From the NCBI RefSeq assembly GCF_000686805.1, contig NZ_KK366017.1, forward strand, positions 1 to 64,000: a DNA stretch of 64,000 bases, written 5' to 3'. This document shows, piece by piece, positions 47,503 to 56,809 of the stretch. Both the position numbers and the translations under genes were made by a program. Under the pieces are notes generated by a model. That model did not search any database. It was given only the letters and a program-made list of their open reading frames with translations, and was not told the origin of the DNA. Origin of the DNA: Bacillus sp. UNC41MFS5. Its GTDB lineage: Bacteria > Bacillota > Bacilli > Bacillales_B > DSM-18226. The first letter of the stretch is position 1; every line of letters starts with the position of its first letter.

Positions 47503-49663
47503 TGGTCATATCCCGTTTTCTAATTTTGATGCCAAAAAACCACCAGTTCCAATCGCCAAGTAGTTTCATGAGTGCTGGAACTAGCACCATCCTCACTATG
47601 GTTGCATCAATAAATATTGCTATAGCAATTCCTACTCCTAACTGCTTAACCGGCATGACGCCGGTAAAGGCAAATGCACCCGTAACGACAATCATAATGG
47701 CGGCAGCTGAAGTGATAATTTTACTAGTATAAGTCAATCCAGATATAGTCGCTTCACTATTATCTCCAGTTTTTAAGTAAAATTCCTGAATTCTCGAGAT
47801 AAGGAACACTTCGTAATCCATCGATAGTCCAAAAACGAGAGTAAAAACAAATACAGGTAAAATTAACGCAATTTCTACAGGTGTGACGCCAAAATGCCCT
47901 TGCTGGAAAATCCAGACTAGAATCCCAAAGGTACAGCTCAGGCTTAATATGTTCATTACAATTGCTTTCACTGGTATAAGAATGGATCGGAATGCTGCCA
48001 TTAAAATGACAAAAGTCGAAAGGACAATCAATAATAATCCATCTGGTGCCTTTTGGTAGATTTCGGAAAATATTTCTTGCTCAAATTTTATCGACCCGCC
48101 AAAGAAAGTGTTTAAACCTAAATCCTTATTAGACCAGTCACTTACCCATTGTCTTGCTTTAGCGGAATGTTCGCCAGTATTTAAATATACCTCTAAGAGC
48201 ATTTTATTATCTCTAATAAAGTAGTCGATAATTGGGGCTGCCTTTGATGTTTTCCCAGAGGTGAGTACTTGATAAAGCTGGTTTACATCCTTTAATCCAG
48301 TCGCTGAAAAGGGTGAATGAACGGTATTTACAAGCGCATCGTTTTCAATGTTTTTAATCACGTTATTCACTATTCTTAGATTGTTCAAATCAAGAATGTT
48401 ACCACTTGATTCAAGAACCACGATGACTTTTTTCTCATCTCGTTTTTCTTTAGCAACAAAATGGTCCTTATAGATTTCTAAGGCAGTTCTTGAAGGGTAA
48501 TTTGGCGGCAGAGATTCTGTACCAGGGATTGCTAAAATCATTTGTTTAACAGGAATTAATCCTGCTAAAAGAATTGCAAGGGCTGCTACAGTCATAAGAA
48601 TGGGGCGCTTCATGACAAATTTAGCAAACTTATGCCAAAAACTTTTCGTTTGCTTGTCCACTGCGGGTAAAATACTTAATTTATTAATTTTTGCTCCCAA
48701 AACACCAAGCAGTGCAGGAAGAAAGGTTAAGGCACATATGGCAGAAATGAACACAACAGTCATTCCGCCAAGCGCAACATTCTGAAAAATATCGATTCTG
48801 ATAAACCACAATGCAGATAGACCAATAAAAACACAGAGTCCTGAAAAGATAATCGAACGACCGGCAGTAGAAACCGTTATCTCAAGAGCAGCCTTTATAG
48901 ACTTTGTTTTCACTTCTTCTTTATATCGATTAATTAATAACAAGGCAAAATCAATACTTAACGCTAACCCAATCATCGGAACAATATTTAAAATAAAGAT
49001 TGTTAAATCTGCACGATAGCTAAAAAAGTAAACGGTACCCATTGTACATAATATGGAAACTACGCCAATGACAATCGGGAGAGATGCAGCAATGAGTCCA
49101 CCAAAGGCAAGGATAAGAACAACTAACGCGATCGGCAGACCAATCATTTCCGCTTTTGCTAAATCTTCTTGGCTTGCAGTATTAAGGTCTTGGACAATAA
49201 TAGGTTCCCCGGTCATAGTGACTTTTAGGCCCTTTTTATTTACTAGTAAAGTCTTTAATTGGTTGATTTCTGAGCCAAGGTTTTCAGCATCCTTGTTAAA
49301 AGTGAGAAGCCCATAGGCATAATTCGCTTTTATCATTCCTTCTCGTTCCAAAGGTGAAATTATTTGCTCTGCATCATCAAAGCCCGTTAACCTTTCAAAA
49401 TTGGCTAAAATGTATTGTCTGAAATCTTCATTACTAATGGCTTTGTCTTTTTCAAAAACAAGAATAATGGAGGATTTTGCATATCCAAATTCTTTTTCGA
49501 GAAGGTTGCGTGTTTTATTATATTCCCCGTTATATTCAAAACCATTTCCGCTTAGAACGGTAGGCAGTTTTAATGCAAAAAAACCTAAAAGTACAATAAT
49601 GAGACCCCAAGTTACCAGAACCCACTTCCGCTTTTCGTAAATAAATCCGCCTAGTGATTGCAT
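47486..49663 (-). CDS. MMPL-family membrane transporter, YdfJ-like
   Basis: A 725-residue RND-superfamily transporter with twelve membrane helices and two large extracytoplasmic loops. The MMPL marks are IVPMIGLALSIDFALLLINRY in the first half and FGLSMDYEVFLISRIQE in the second, with the helix-4/10 Asp-Tyr or Asp-Phe pairs. B. subtilis YdfJ has nearly the same length. Substrates in Gram-positives are lipids or drugs. ATG 49663 with GGAGG seven bases upstream is chosen; a longer frame to 49717 has no support. Confidence 0.88.
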   Translation of the reverse strand: MQSLGGFIYEKRKWVLVTWGLIIVLLGFFALKLPTVLSGNGFEYNGEYNKTRNLLEKEFGYAKSSIILVFEKDKAISNEDFRQYILANFERLTGFDDAEQIISPLEREGMIKANYAYGLLTFNKDAENLGSEINQLKTLLVNKKGLKVTMTGEPIIVQDLNTASQEDLAKAEMIGLPIALVVLILAFGGLIAASLPIVIGVVSILCTMGTVYFFSYRADLTIFILNIVPMIGLALSIDFALLLINRYKEEVKTKSIKAALEITVSTAGRSIIFSGLCVFIGLSALWFIRIDIFQNVALGGMTVVFISAICALTFLPALLGVLGAKINKLSILPAVDKQTKSFWHKFAKFVMKRPILMTVAALAILLAGLIPVKQMILAIPGTESLPPNYPSRTALEIYKDHFVAKEKRDEKKVIVVLESSGNILDLNNLRIVNNVIKNIENDALVNTVHSPFSATGLKDVNQLYQVLTSGKTSKAAPIIDYFIRDNKMLLEVYLNTGEHSAKARQWVSDWSNKDLGLNTFFGGSIKFEQEIFSEIYQKAPDGLLLIVLSTFVILMAAFRSILIPVKAIVMNILSLSCTFGILVWIFQQGHFGVTPVEIALILPVFVFTLVFGLSMDYEVFLISRIQEFYLKTGDNSEATISGLTYTSKIITSAAAIMIVVTGAFAFTGVMPVKQLGVGIAIAIFIDATIVRMVLVPALMKLLGDWNWWFFGIKIRKRDMTRKKPA

Positions 49664-49766
49664 AATATCGCCTCCTCTCATAATAATTGTTCCCCATAAA
49701 AGAGGCTGAAAATTCATGTTCCTCGCTTAGATTCATATGCAATATATGAAATTATATTCATATTGA

Positions 49767-49784
49767 ATTTTACAAATGTAAAAT
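49767..49784. promoter_or_regulatory. Palindrome before deoR, probable DeoR autoregulatory site
   Basis: ATTTTACA-AA-TGTAAAAT is a perfect 8-bp inverted repeat. Its core TTTACAAATGT recurs exactly at the deoC promoter (50849-50859) and nearly at 50827-50837. Confidence 0.6.
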
Positions 49785-49850
49785 GAAAGTGATATTGTTT
49801 ATTTTTTTTGTTACAATAAAGAGAAAATAATAAACGATAAGGTGATAATA

Positions 49851-50792
49851 GTGGATCGTGAAAAGTTAACGAAAGTAATTGAAGCAGCCAAGCTCTATTA
49901 TCTGTTGGATTATAATCAAAACGAAATTGCCAAGAAACTAGGTGTTTCCCGTCCCACTGTGTCGCGTTTACTACAACAGGCAAAAAGTGATGGAATTGTC
50001 CAGATTAATATAATGGATCCGACGGAAGATGTTGAGAATCTAGCGAGACAACTTGAAAACAAGTTCAACCTGAAGAAGGCGGTTGTCGCTTCAATACCAC
50101 AATATGAAGACCATATAATAAAAAATTATCTAGGGGAAAAAGCCGCCATTTATCTAAATCAAATTGTTAAGGATGATGACATAATTGGTGTGACATGGGG
50201 AACAACCCTTTACCATATTGCCATTGAATTAAAGCAGAAATTTGTAAAAGGGGTAAAAGTTGTCCAACTAAAGGGTGGTGTCAGCCACGCTGAAACTAAT
50301 ACGTATGCATCAGAGATTTTATATCTTTTTGGAAAAGCATTTCATACTACACCACACAATCTTCCACTTCCAGCAATCGTAGACCATGTGGTTGTAAAGC
50401 AGGCAATGGAGGCTGATCGACATATCCGAAAAATCCTTGAACTAGGTAGTCAGGCGAATATTGCTCTATTTACGATTGGACCAATTAAAACAGATTCATT
50501 ACTATTTCAATTAGGATATTTTACAGAGAGTGACTTAGAATCTCTATATGGAAAAGCTGTGGGTGATATTTGCTCCCGTTTCTTTGATGAAAATGGGGAA
50601 GTTTGCAACGAGAGTTTGAACGAGAGAACACTTGGAGTAAAGTTGGATGATTTAAAGAAAAAGGATTATTCCATTCTTGTAGCAGGCGGGCCCAATAAAA
50701 TTGAGGGAATTTACGGGGCATTAAAAGGTGGGTTTGCAAACGTGCTCGTTACGGACCAGTTTACAGCACAATTCTTGCTAGATAAGAACTAA
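49851..50792 (+). CDS. deoR: SorC-family deoxynucleoside repressor DeoR
   Basis: A 313-residue regulator, the length of B. subtilis DeoR. N-terminal HTH: LLDYNQNEIAKKLGVSRPTVSRLLQQA; the C-terminal sugar-phosphate sensor contains GVTWGTTLYHIA and VAGGPNKIEGIYGAL. It should release DNA on binding deoxyribose-5-phosphate and controls the downstream deoC-cdd genes. GTG 49851 follows AAGGTG by six bases; a GTG nine bases earlier overlaps the site. Repeats of TTTACAWWTGT before deoC and deoR are its likely operators. Confidence 0.9.
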   Translation: MDREKLTKVIEAAKLYYLLDYNQNEIAKKLGVSRPTVSRLLQQAKSDGIVQINIMDPTEDVENLARQLENKFNLKKAVVASIPQYEDHIIKNYLGEKAAIYLNQIVKDDDIIGVTWGTTLYHIAIELKQKFVKGVKVVQLKGGVSHAETNTYASEILYLFGKAFHTTPHNLPLPAIVDHVVVKQAMEADRHIRKILELGSQANIALFTIGPIKTDSLLFQLGYFTESDLESLYGKAVGDICSRFFDENGEVCNESLNERTLGVKLDDLKKKDYSILVAGGPNKIEGIYGALKGGFANVLVTDQFTAQFLLDKN

Positions 50793-50826
50793 ATAAAGAC
50801 AGTTTTTATAAAGGGTAAAAAAATTT

Positions 50827-50859
50827 TTTACATTTGTTCATAAAGGTATTTACAAATGT
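50827..50859. promoter_or_regulatory. Tandem DeoR-like half sites at deoC
   Basis: TTTACATTTGT at 50827-50837 and TTTACAAATGT at 50849-50859, both followed by TCAT, start 22 bp apart (two helical turns). The second overlaps the -35 box. Confidence 0.6.
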
Positions 50860-50878
50860 TCATTATATTTGATATAGT
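50849..50878 (+). promoter_or_regulatory. SigA promoter of deoC operon
   Basis: TTTACA at 50849-50854, an 18-bp spacer and TATAGT at 50873-50878. Confidence 0.65.
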
Positions 50879-50942
50879 TACATTGTGATAATCGACAAAA
50901 CCATTTTAATATAAAAATTTCATTATAAGGGAGACGAAGAAT

Positions 50943-51617
50943 ATGACACAGAATGTAGTAGGAATGATTGACCATACATTATTAAAGGCAGATGCAACTA
51001 AAGAAGAAATTGTGAAGTTAGTGGAAGAAGCAAAGGAATATTTATTTGCGTCGGTGTGTGTGAATCCAACTTGGGTTCGTACAGCAGCAGATATGCTGGC
51101 TGACACTCCAGAAGTGAAAGTATGTACCGTAATTGGTTTTCCACTTGGGGCAACTACTCCTGAAACTAAAGCATTTGAAACAAAAAATGCGATTGAAAAT
51201 GGAGCAGATGAAATCGATATGGTTATTAATGTGGGTGCCCTAAAAGATAACCAAGATGACTTGGTGGAAAGAGATATCCGTGCGGTAGTCGAAGCTGCTA
51301 AAGGAAAAGCATTGGTAAAGGTAATCATCGAAACTTGTTTGTTAACAAAAGAAGAAAAAATTAGAGCATGCGAAATTTCTGTAAAAGCTGGGGCAGACTA
51401 TGTAAAAACATCTACAGGTTTTTCAACAGGCGGAGCCACTGTCGAGGATATTCGCTTGATGCGTCAAACCGTGGGGCCAGATATTGGTGTGAAAGCTTCA
51501 GGTGGGGTTCGCAGCCGTGAAGATGCATTAGCAATGGTAGAAGCAGGAGCAACTCGTATTGGTGCAAGCTCTGGTGTTTCAATCAGTAAAGGTGAACTAT
51601 CCTTAAGCAATTACTAA
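50943..51617 (+). CDS. deoC: Deoxyribose-phosphate aldolase
   Basis: Cleaves 2-deoxyribose-5-phosphate into glyceraldehyde-3-phosphate and acetaldehyde. The 224-residue TIM barrel has [46 protein letters not shown] and the Schiff-base Lys in [17 protein letters not shown]. It follows deoR after 150 bases and heads deoC-xapX-cdd. Confidence 0.96.
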   Translation: MTQNVVGMIDHTLLKADATKEEIVKLVEEAKEYLFASVCVNPTWVRTAADMLADTPEVKVCTVIGFPLGATTPETKAFETKNAIENGADEIDMVINVGALKDNQDDLVERDIRAVVEAAKGKALVKVIIETCLLTKEEKIRACEISVKAGADYVKTSTGFSTGGATVEDIRLMRQTVGPDIGVKASGGVRSREDALAMVEAGATRIGASSGVSISKGELSLSNY

Positions 51618-51641
51618 TAAATCAATTGTGAGGTTAATTCG

Positions 51642-52236
<595 letters not shown>

Positions 52237-52356
52237 GTATTCGAGAAGTTTATCCAATTGTGATAGACTTCTTTTTTATTTGGTGTGGGAAATCCCCTTG
52301 AATTGGAAAATACAATATTGAACATAATATACATAGCAAAAATAAAGGATGATTCC

Positions 52357-52869
52357 ATGATTTATATCTATAATGATTTTGGCGGAACTCATACAACTTC
52401 TTTAGCAGCGGCCTACCATTTAAAACAATTACCACAATCCGAACGAAAACTGACAAAAGAAGAAATTTTAAATGTGAAATATTTCAATAAATTAACAAAA
52501 GCAGATTTTGGAAAGATTATTTTCCATGGAATGGATGAAGATGGAAACTCTGTTTATACGATTGGACGGAAAAGAAACAAATATGTGGTTCCTGCATTAA
52601 AAGAAATGAGTTTATTGCTGCAAGAAAAATTTAAATTTGATGAAAAAATTGTTTTCTCCAATACTTCACCAACAGTTCCTTTTGCTATGTCCATGGGCGG
52701 ACTTTTTTCAAGGGGGCTAAAAATTGATTTTATTGGAGTACCGTTATTAGTTATAGGTGCTAAACAATGTTGTGATAATATATACAGGTTGGTGGAAAAT
52801 ACAAAAGAAATAGGGAAAACAACTTTTGCAGAAAACATCATTGTATTGGAGAATGAGATGTATAAATAG
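52357..52869 (+). CDS. DUF3189 family protein
   Basis: A 170-residue protein starting MIYIYNDFGGTHTTSLAAAYH, the hallmark of DUF3189, found mostly in spore-forming Firmicutes; function unknown. The early GGTHTTS resembles a phosphate-binding loop. ATG 52357 with AAAGGA seven bases upstream is taken as start; a longer frame from 52285 crosses this site. It is followed 14 bases later by proC. Confidence 0.8.
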   Translation: MIYIYNDFGGTHTTSLAAAYHLKQLPQSERKLTKEEILNVKYFNKLTKADFGKIIFHGMDEDGNSVYTIGRKRNKYVVPALKEMSLLLQEKFKFDEKIVFSNTSPTVPFAMSMGGLFSRGLKIDFIGVPLLVIGAKQCCDNIYRLVENTKEIGKTTFAENIIVLENEMYK

Positions 52870-52883
52870 GTGGGGAGATTAAA

Positions 52884-53687
52884 GTGAAAAAGAAAATAGG
52901 TTTTATTGGGGCTGGAAAGATGGCTCAGGCAATGATAGAGGGTATGGTTAAATCATCAACTATTCCAAAAGAGAACATTATAGCTAGCGCTAGCACAAAA
53001 GAAACGACAAAAATGGTCGAACAAAAATATGAAATATGCACTTCATTAAATAATAGAGATGCAGCCCAATTTGCTGACATCCTTATTATTGCGGTGAAAC
53101 CTGATCTACATTCAAAGATAATCGAAGAAATAAAGAATGATATAAAACAAGAGGCAATCATTGTAACGATTGCGGCTGGGATTACCTTGAGGAATGTTGA
53201 GCAGGCATTTGGCTTCCAAGTAAAGGTGATTAGGACAATGCCTAATACTCCCTCTTTAGTTGGGGAAGGCATGAGTGTGATCTGTGCAAATGATTACCTT
53301 ACTGAAAATGAAATTGTTGAGGTAGAGCACTTGTTCCAGACCTTTGGAAAGACCGAGAGGCTAGAAGAGAAGCTAATGGATGCCGTTCCTGCTATCAGCG
53401 GTTCTTCCCCGGCATATGTGTATATGCTTCTAGAAGCTATGGCAGATGGTGGGGTAAGGCAAGGAATACCAAGGAATCAAGCTTATCGACTAGCTGCTCA
53501 AGCTGTTCTTGGTGCTGCAAAAATGGTCCTTGAAACCGGAAAACATCCTGGAGAACTCAAAGATAATGTGTGTACGCCAGGAGGGGCAACAATAGAAGCA
53601 GTTGTTACCTTAGAGGAAAAGCAATTTCGGGGATCAATTATGACAGCAATGGACAGTTGTACAAATAAAGTAAAAAAACTATTATAA
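52884..53687 (+). CDS. proC: Pyrroline-5-carboxylate reductase
   Basis: Final step of proline synthesis, reducing P5C with NAD(P)H. The 267 residues have IGFIGAGKMAQAMIEG (Rossmann), VIRTMPNTPSLVGEG and the C-terminal signature CTPGGATIEAVVTLEE. The start is GTG with GGTGGGGAG upstream. Bacilli often carry several ProC paralogues, so this may be one of a set. A hairpin terminator follows. Confidence 0.94.
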   Translation: MKKKIGFIGAGKMAQAMIEGMVKSSTIPKENIIASASTKETTKMVEQKYEICTSLNNRDAAQFADILIIAVKPDLHSKIIEEIKNDIKQEAIIVTIAAGITLRNVEQAFGFQVKVIRTMPNTPSLVGEGMSVICANDYLTENEIVEVEHLFQTFGKTERLEEKLMDAVPAISGSSPAYVYMLLEAMADGGVRQGIPRNQAYRLAAQAVLGAAKMVLETGKHPGELKDNVCTPGGATIEAVVTLEEKQFRGSIMTAMDSCTNKVKKLL

Positions 53688-53698
53688 ATAGGAATCTT

Positions 53699-53724
53699 AG
53701 GATCCAGTTTTTGGATCCTTTTTT
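53699..53724 (+). terminator. Terminator after proC
   Basis: AGGATCC pairs with GGATCCT, 7-base loop, T6 run. Confidence 0.82.
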
Positions 53725-53931
53725 GTCTTTAGAACTCAAGAGAATTCGACAAGTGTTACTGTTTTTCGACTTTTTCTGCATTTTTCGCGTGACACAAGAA
53801 TTTATTAATAATAAACTTTAAATACACTAAATCTGTTTAGAAAAAAGGGAATAGTAAAAGCAATGAATCAAAAATAGAGAAGGTCTGTCTATTCTTATTT
53901 GAAGGTTCGTCAGTCTGGGAAGTAGGTATTT

Positions 53932-54354
53932 ATGGATTTAAATAATAAATTTATAAAAAAAACATTGTACGTTTCGGTCATTGATGATGATCCAATAATT
54001 CGAACTATGTTAATAAGATTACTTAAGGTTATGGATTTAAATCATTTTGAATTAGACATTGACACATTTGAAAATGGTCTTCAATTCTTTGAATCAAAAC
54101 GCTTAGAGGGGAAGGGAGAACATTTTTTAATACTTGATGGTGTTATGCCTGTTATGGATGGTATCGAAATCCTGCAGAAAGTAAAAAGAATAGAAAATGG
54201 AAGAAATATTCATGTTCTTATGTTGACCGGGAGAAAAAGGGAAACGGATATGGAACAGGCATTAAAACTAGGAGCTGATGATTATATGACCAAACCTTTT
54301 AGTATTAAAGAACTTCAAGCTAGGATTGAACGGTTAATCAAAAGGATGAATTAG
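53932..54354 (+). CDS. Single-domain response regulator
   Basis: A 140-residue receiver domain without an output domain. The acidic pair is in SVIDDDP, the phospho-Asp in LILDGVMPVMDG, and the conserved Thr and Lys in MLTGRK and DDYMTKPFS. It heads an operon with a HEAT protein, a GT2 synthase and a glycosidase (1-base and 3-base gaps, then a 4-base overlap), so it probably controls polysaccharide production by protein contact. No kinase is adjacent. The ribosome site before ATG 53932 is weak. Confidence 0.88.
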   Translation: MDLNNKFIKKTLYVSVIDDDPIIRTMLIRLLKVMDLNHFELDIDTFENGLQFFESKRLEGKGEHFLILDGVMPVMDGIEILQKVKRIENGRNIHVLMLTGRKRETDMEQALKLGADDYMTKPFSIKELQARIERLIKRMN

Positions 54355-54355
54355 C

Positions 54356-55393
54356 ATGCTGAAAAATGAATTATATTACCTGACAATATTAACGATTACC
54401 ATTTTAGGCATTTTATTGGTGCTGCTAATATATCTAACAATAAGAAAAGCTATGGATATTAAAAACAGGAAACGGATTGAGCAATTTATTGAAAAATATC
54501 ATTCCATTCTTTTTACTATGTTAATGGAGGGAGGGTATTCTAGGGGATTAAATCCTAAATCTGTTCTTGAACAAATAGCCATTGAAGAACTTCTAAGCAG
54601 ATTTAGCAAAATTTTAGAAGGCGAGGATGAAAAGACACGATTAACAGAACTAGCATCAATGTATTTATTGGAGAGGTATCGTAAGAAACTTAAAAGTAAA
54701 AGGTGGAGTCAACGGATGAACACCCTCTATCATATTGAGGATTTCAAATTAACTCTCCTGAGGGACGATATCTACTTACTAACAAAGAAAAAAAAGCTTT
54801 CTCACGCAGAACTTATTCATTCATTAAGAATCCTTGCTTTATTTCAACACGAATTTTTATTTAATCTGTTAACAACCCACTACCAGAATTTCTCTGAATT
54901 TGAGTACCGCACAATATTAATCCGCCTTGAGCAACAACAATTTGAACAATTTATTCTTCATTTTCATAAAGGTAGTCAGCCATTACAAAAAGCAGTCCTA
55001 GATGTAATTTCAATAAAAAAGGAATTAAATTATCTTCCTTTTCTTGAGAATATCTTTTCGGTCTATAAAGGGGAAATCAGGCTCCGATCCTTAAAGGCAT
55101 TATCGATTATGGGCCATGTGAAAGATTCAGAACCCTATTTAGAACTACTTTATTCTAGTAAATGGGAAGAGAGAATGGTTGCAGCAAAACTAATTGGTTC
55201 ATTAAAAGAAGTCAAAGGAATATCAAGATTAATCGAACTTTTGCATGACCAAACATGGTGGGTTCGTTCTCAAGCAGGGCAAGCCATCCGCCAATTTCCA
55301 AATGGGCACCAGATATTGCGGGAAGTATTAGAAACTTCAAAGGATCCATTTGCTAAGGATATGGCATGGGAATGGCTACATAAAGGGGTATAG
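54356..55393 (+). CDS. Membrane-anchored HEAT-repeat protein
   Basis: A 345-residue protein with one N-terminal membrane helix (about 8-30: LTILTITILGILLVLLIYLTI) and a C-terminal set of HEAT repeats (GEIRLRSLKALSIMGHV, EERMVAAKLIGSLKEV, WWVRSQAGQAIRQF). HEAT solenoids bind partner proteins; here it may link the response regulator to the membrane synthase encoded next. It starts one base after the previous stop. Confidence 0.85.
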   Translation: MLKNELYYLTILTITILGILLVLLIYLTIRKAMDIKNRKRIEQFIEKYHSILFTMLMEGGYSRGLNPKSVLEQIAIEELLSRFSKILEGEDEKTRLTELASMYLLERYRKKLKSKRWSQRMNTLYHIEDFKLTLLRDDIYLLTKKKKLSHAELIHSLRILALFQHEFLFNLLTTHYQNFSEFEYRTILIRLEQQQFEQFILHFHKGSQPLQKAVLDVISIKKELNYLPFLENIFSVYKGEIRLRSLKALSIMGHVKDSEPYLELLYSSKWEERMVAAKLIGSLKEVKGISRLIELLHDQTWWVRSQAGQAIRQFPNGHQILREVLETSKDPFAKDMAWEWLHKGV

Positions 55394-55396
55394 AAA

Positions 55397-56809
55397 ATGG
55401 TGATTTTTGAGTGGGGAAATGTTGTAACGATTTTTGCTTGGTTTATCGCAATATATATGGTAATTGTCATTTCTTTTTACTCTGTTATCTTGGTGATTTC
55501 TTTTTTTCAGTTGCGCAAGGAATACCAACTTGACAGAGTTCAAGCCTATGAAGATTATTCGGATGAATTTTATACCAAACCTGTTTCAATTATTGTGCCC
55601 GCTTACAATGAAGAAGCAGGTATTATTCAAAGTGTCCGTTCCTTATTAAGCGTAGATTATCCAACCTATGAAGTGATTGTGGTGAACGATGGGTCAACGG
55701 ACCAAACTCTCGCAAAAGTAATAGATCACTATGATATGCAGGAAATAAAAAAAGCGGTTAGAAAACAAGTGGAAACAAAACCGATTGTCCGGATTTATCA
55801 ATCAGCAGTACTATCAAATTTGTTTCTTATTGATAAGGCAAATGGGGGAAAGGCAGATGCCCTTAATGTTGGTCTTAATTTCTCTCATTACCCATATTTT
55901 TGTTCGTTAGATGGTGATTCCGTTCTTGAGCAGGATGCATTTTTAAAGGTAATGAAGCCCATTATTGATTCAAATGAAGAAGTGATCGCTTCGGGTGGAA
56001 GTGTTCGAATTGCGAATGGCTGCCAAATCAAAAACGGCCAAATACAAAGAATCTGTTTATCAAATAAACCTTTGGTAGTTATGCAAATCATCGAATATTT
56101 ACGTGCCTTTCTCATGGGGAGAATTGGATTGAGCCGGCACAACCTCCTATTAATTATTTCAGGTGCATTTGGCGTTTTTTCAAAACAATGGGTAATTGCT
56201 GCAGGTGGATATAAAACAGATACTGTCGGGGAAGATATGGAATTAGTCGTTAGGCTTCATCGACTGTTAAAGGAAAAAAATATCAAGAAAAAGATTGTCT
56301 ATGTTCCGGATCCGGTTTGTTGGACAGAAGTTCCTGAGGAGATTACATTCCTTCGCAGGCAAAGAAGACGTTGGCATCGAGGGCTGCTTGAAAGTTTGTG
56401 GACTCATCGGAAAATCACCCTTAACCCTAAATACGGTTCCATTGGTTTAATATCGTTTCCTTACTTTTGGATTGTTGAATTTTTCGGACCAGTCATTGAG
56501 TTTTTAGGATACCTTTTTATGGTCCTTTGTTTATTCCTAGGGGGGATCTATATAGAATTTGCTATTTTGTTATTTCTGCTCTCCTGTTTATATGGGTCTA
56601 TTTTTTCAATGGTATCGGTTCTATTGGAAGAATGGAGTCTTACAAAATATCCAAAAGTATCAGATATCATGAAGTTATTTGTATATTCTTTAACAGAAAC
56701 TCTTTGGTACAGACCGATGACCGTATTTTGGAGATGTGAGGGAATATGGCAAATGCTCATCGGTGATCAAAGTTGGGGAGAAATGAAAAGAAAAGGTGTT
56801 TCCGAATGA
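55397..56809 (+). CDS. Processive GT2 glycosyltransferase (polysaccharide synthase)
   Basis: A 470-residue membrane glycosyltransferase of the hyaluronan/cellulose/PgaC class. One N-terminal helix (about 10-35), a GT2 domain with SIIVPAYNEEAGI, VIVVNDGSTDQ, SLDGDSV (DxD-like), TVGEDMELVVRLH (catalytic base Asp) and RRQRRRWHRGL (Q/RxxRW motif), then several C-terminal helices. The motif set points to a processive enzyme that makes and exports a beta-linked polymer; the sugar cannot be told. It overlaps the glycosidase gene by four bases (ATGA). Confidence 0.88.
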   Translation: MVIFEWGNVVTIFAWFIAIYMVIVISFYSVILVISFFQLRKEYQLDRVQAYEDYSDEFYTKPVSIIVPAYNEEAGIIQSVRSLLSVDYPTYEVIVVNDGSTDQTLAKVIDHYDMQEIKKAVRKQVETKPIVRIYQSAVLSNLFLIDKANGGKADALNVGLNFSHYPYFCSLDGDSVLEQDAFLKVMKPIIDSNEEVIASGGSVRIANGCQIKNGQIQRICLSNKPLVVMQIIEYLRAFLMGRIGLSRHNLLLIISGAFGVFSKQWVIAAGGYKTDTVGEDMELVVRLHRLLKEKNIKKKIVYVPDPVCWTEVPEEITFLRRQRRRWHRGLLESLWTHRKITLNPKYGSIGLISFPYFWIVEFFGPVIEFLGYLFMVLCLFLGGIYIEFAILLFLLSCLYGSIFSMVSVLLEEWSLTKYPKVSDIMKLFVYSLTETLWYRPMTVFWRCEGIWQMLIGDQSWGEMKRKGVSE

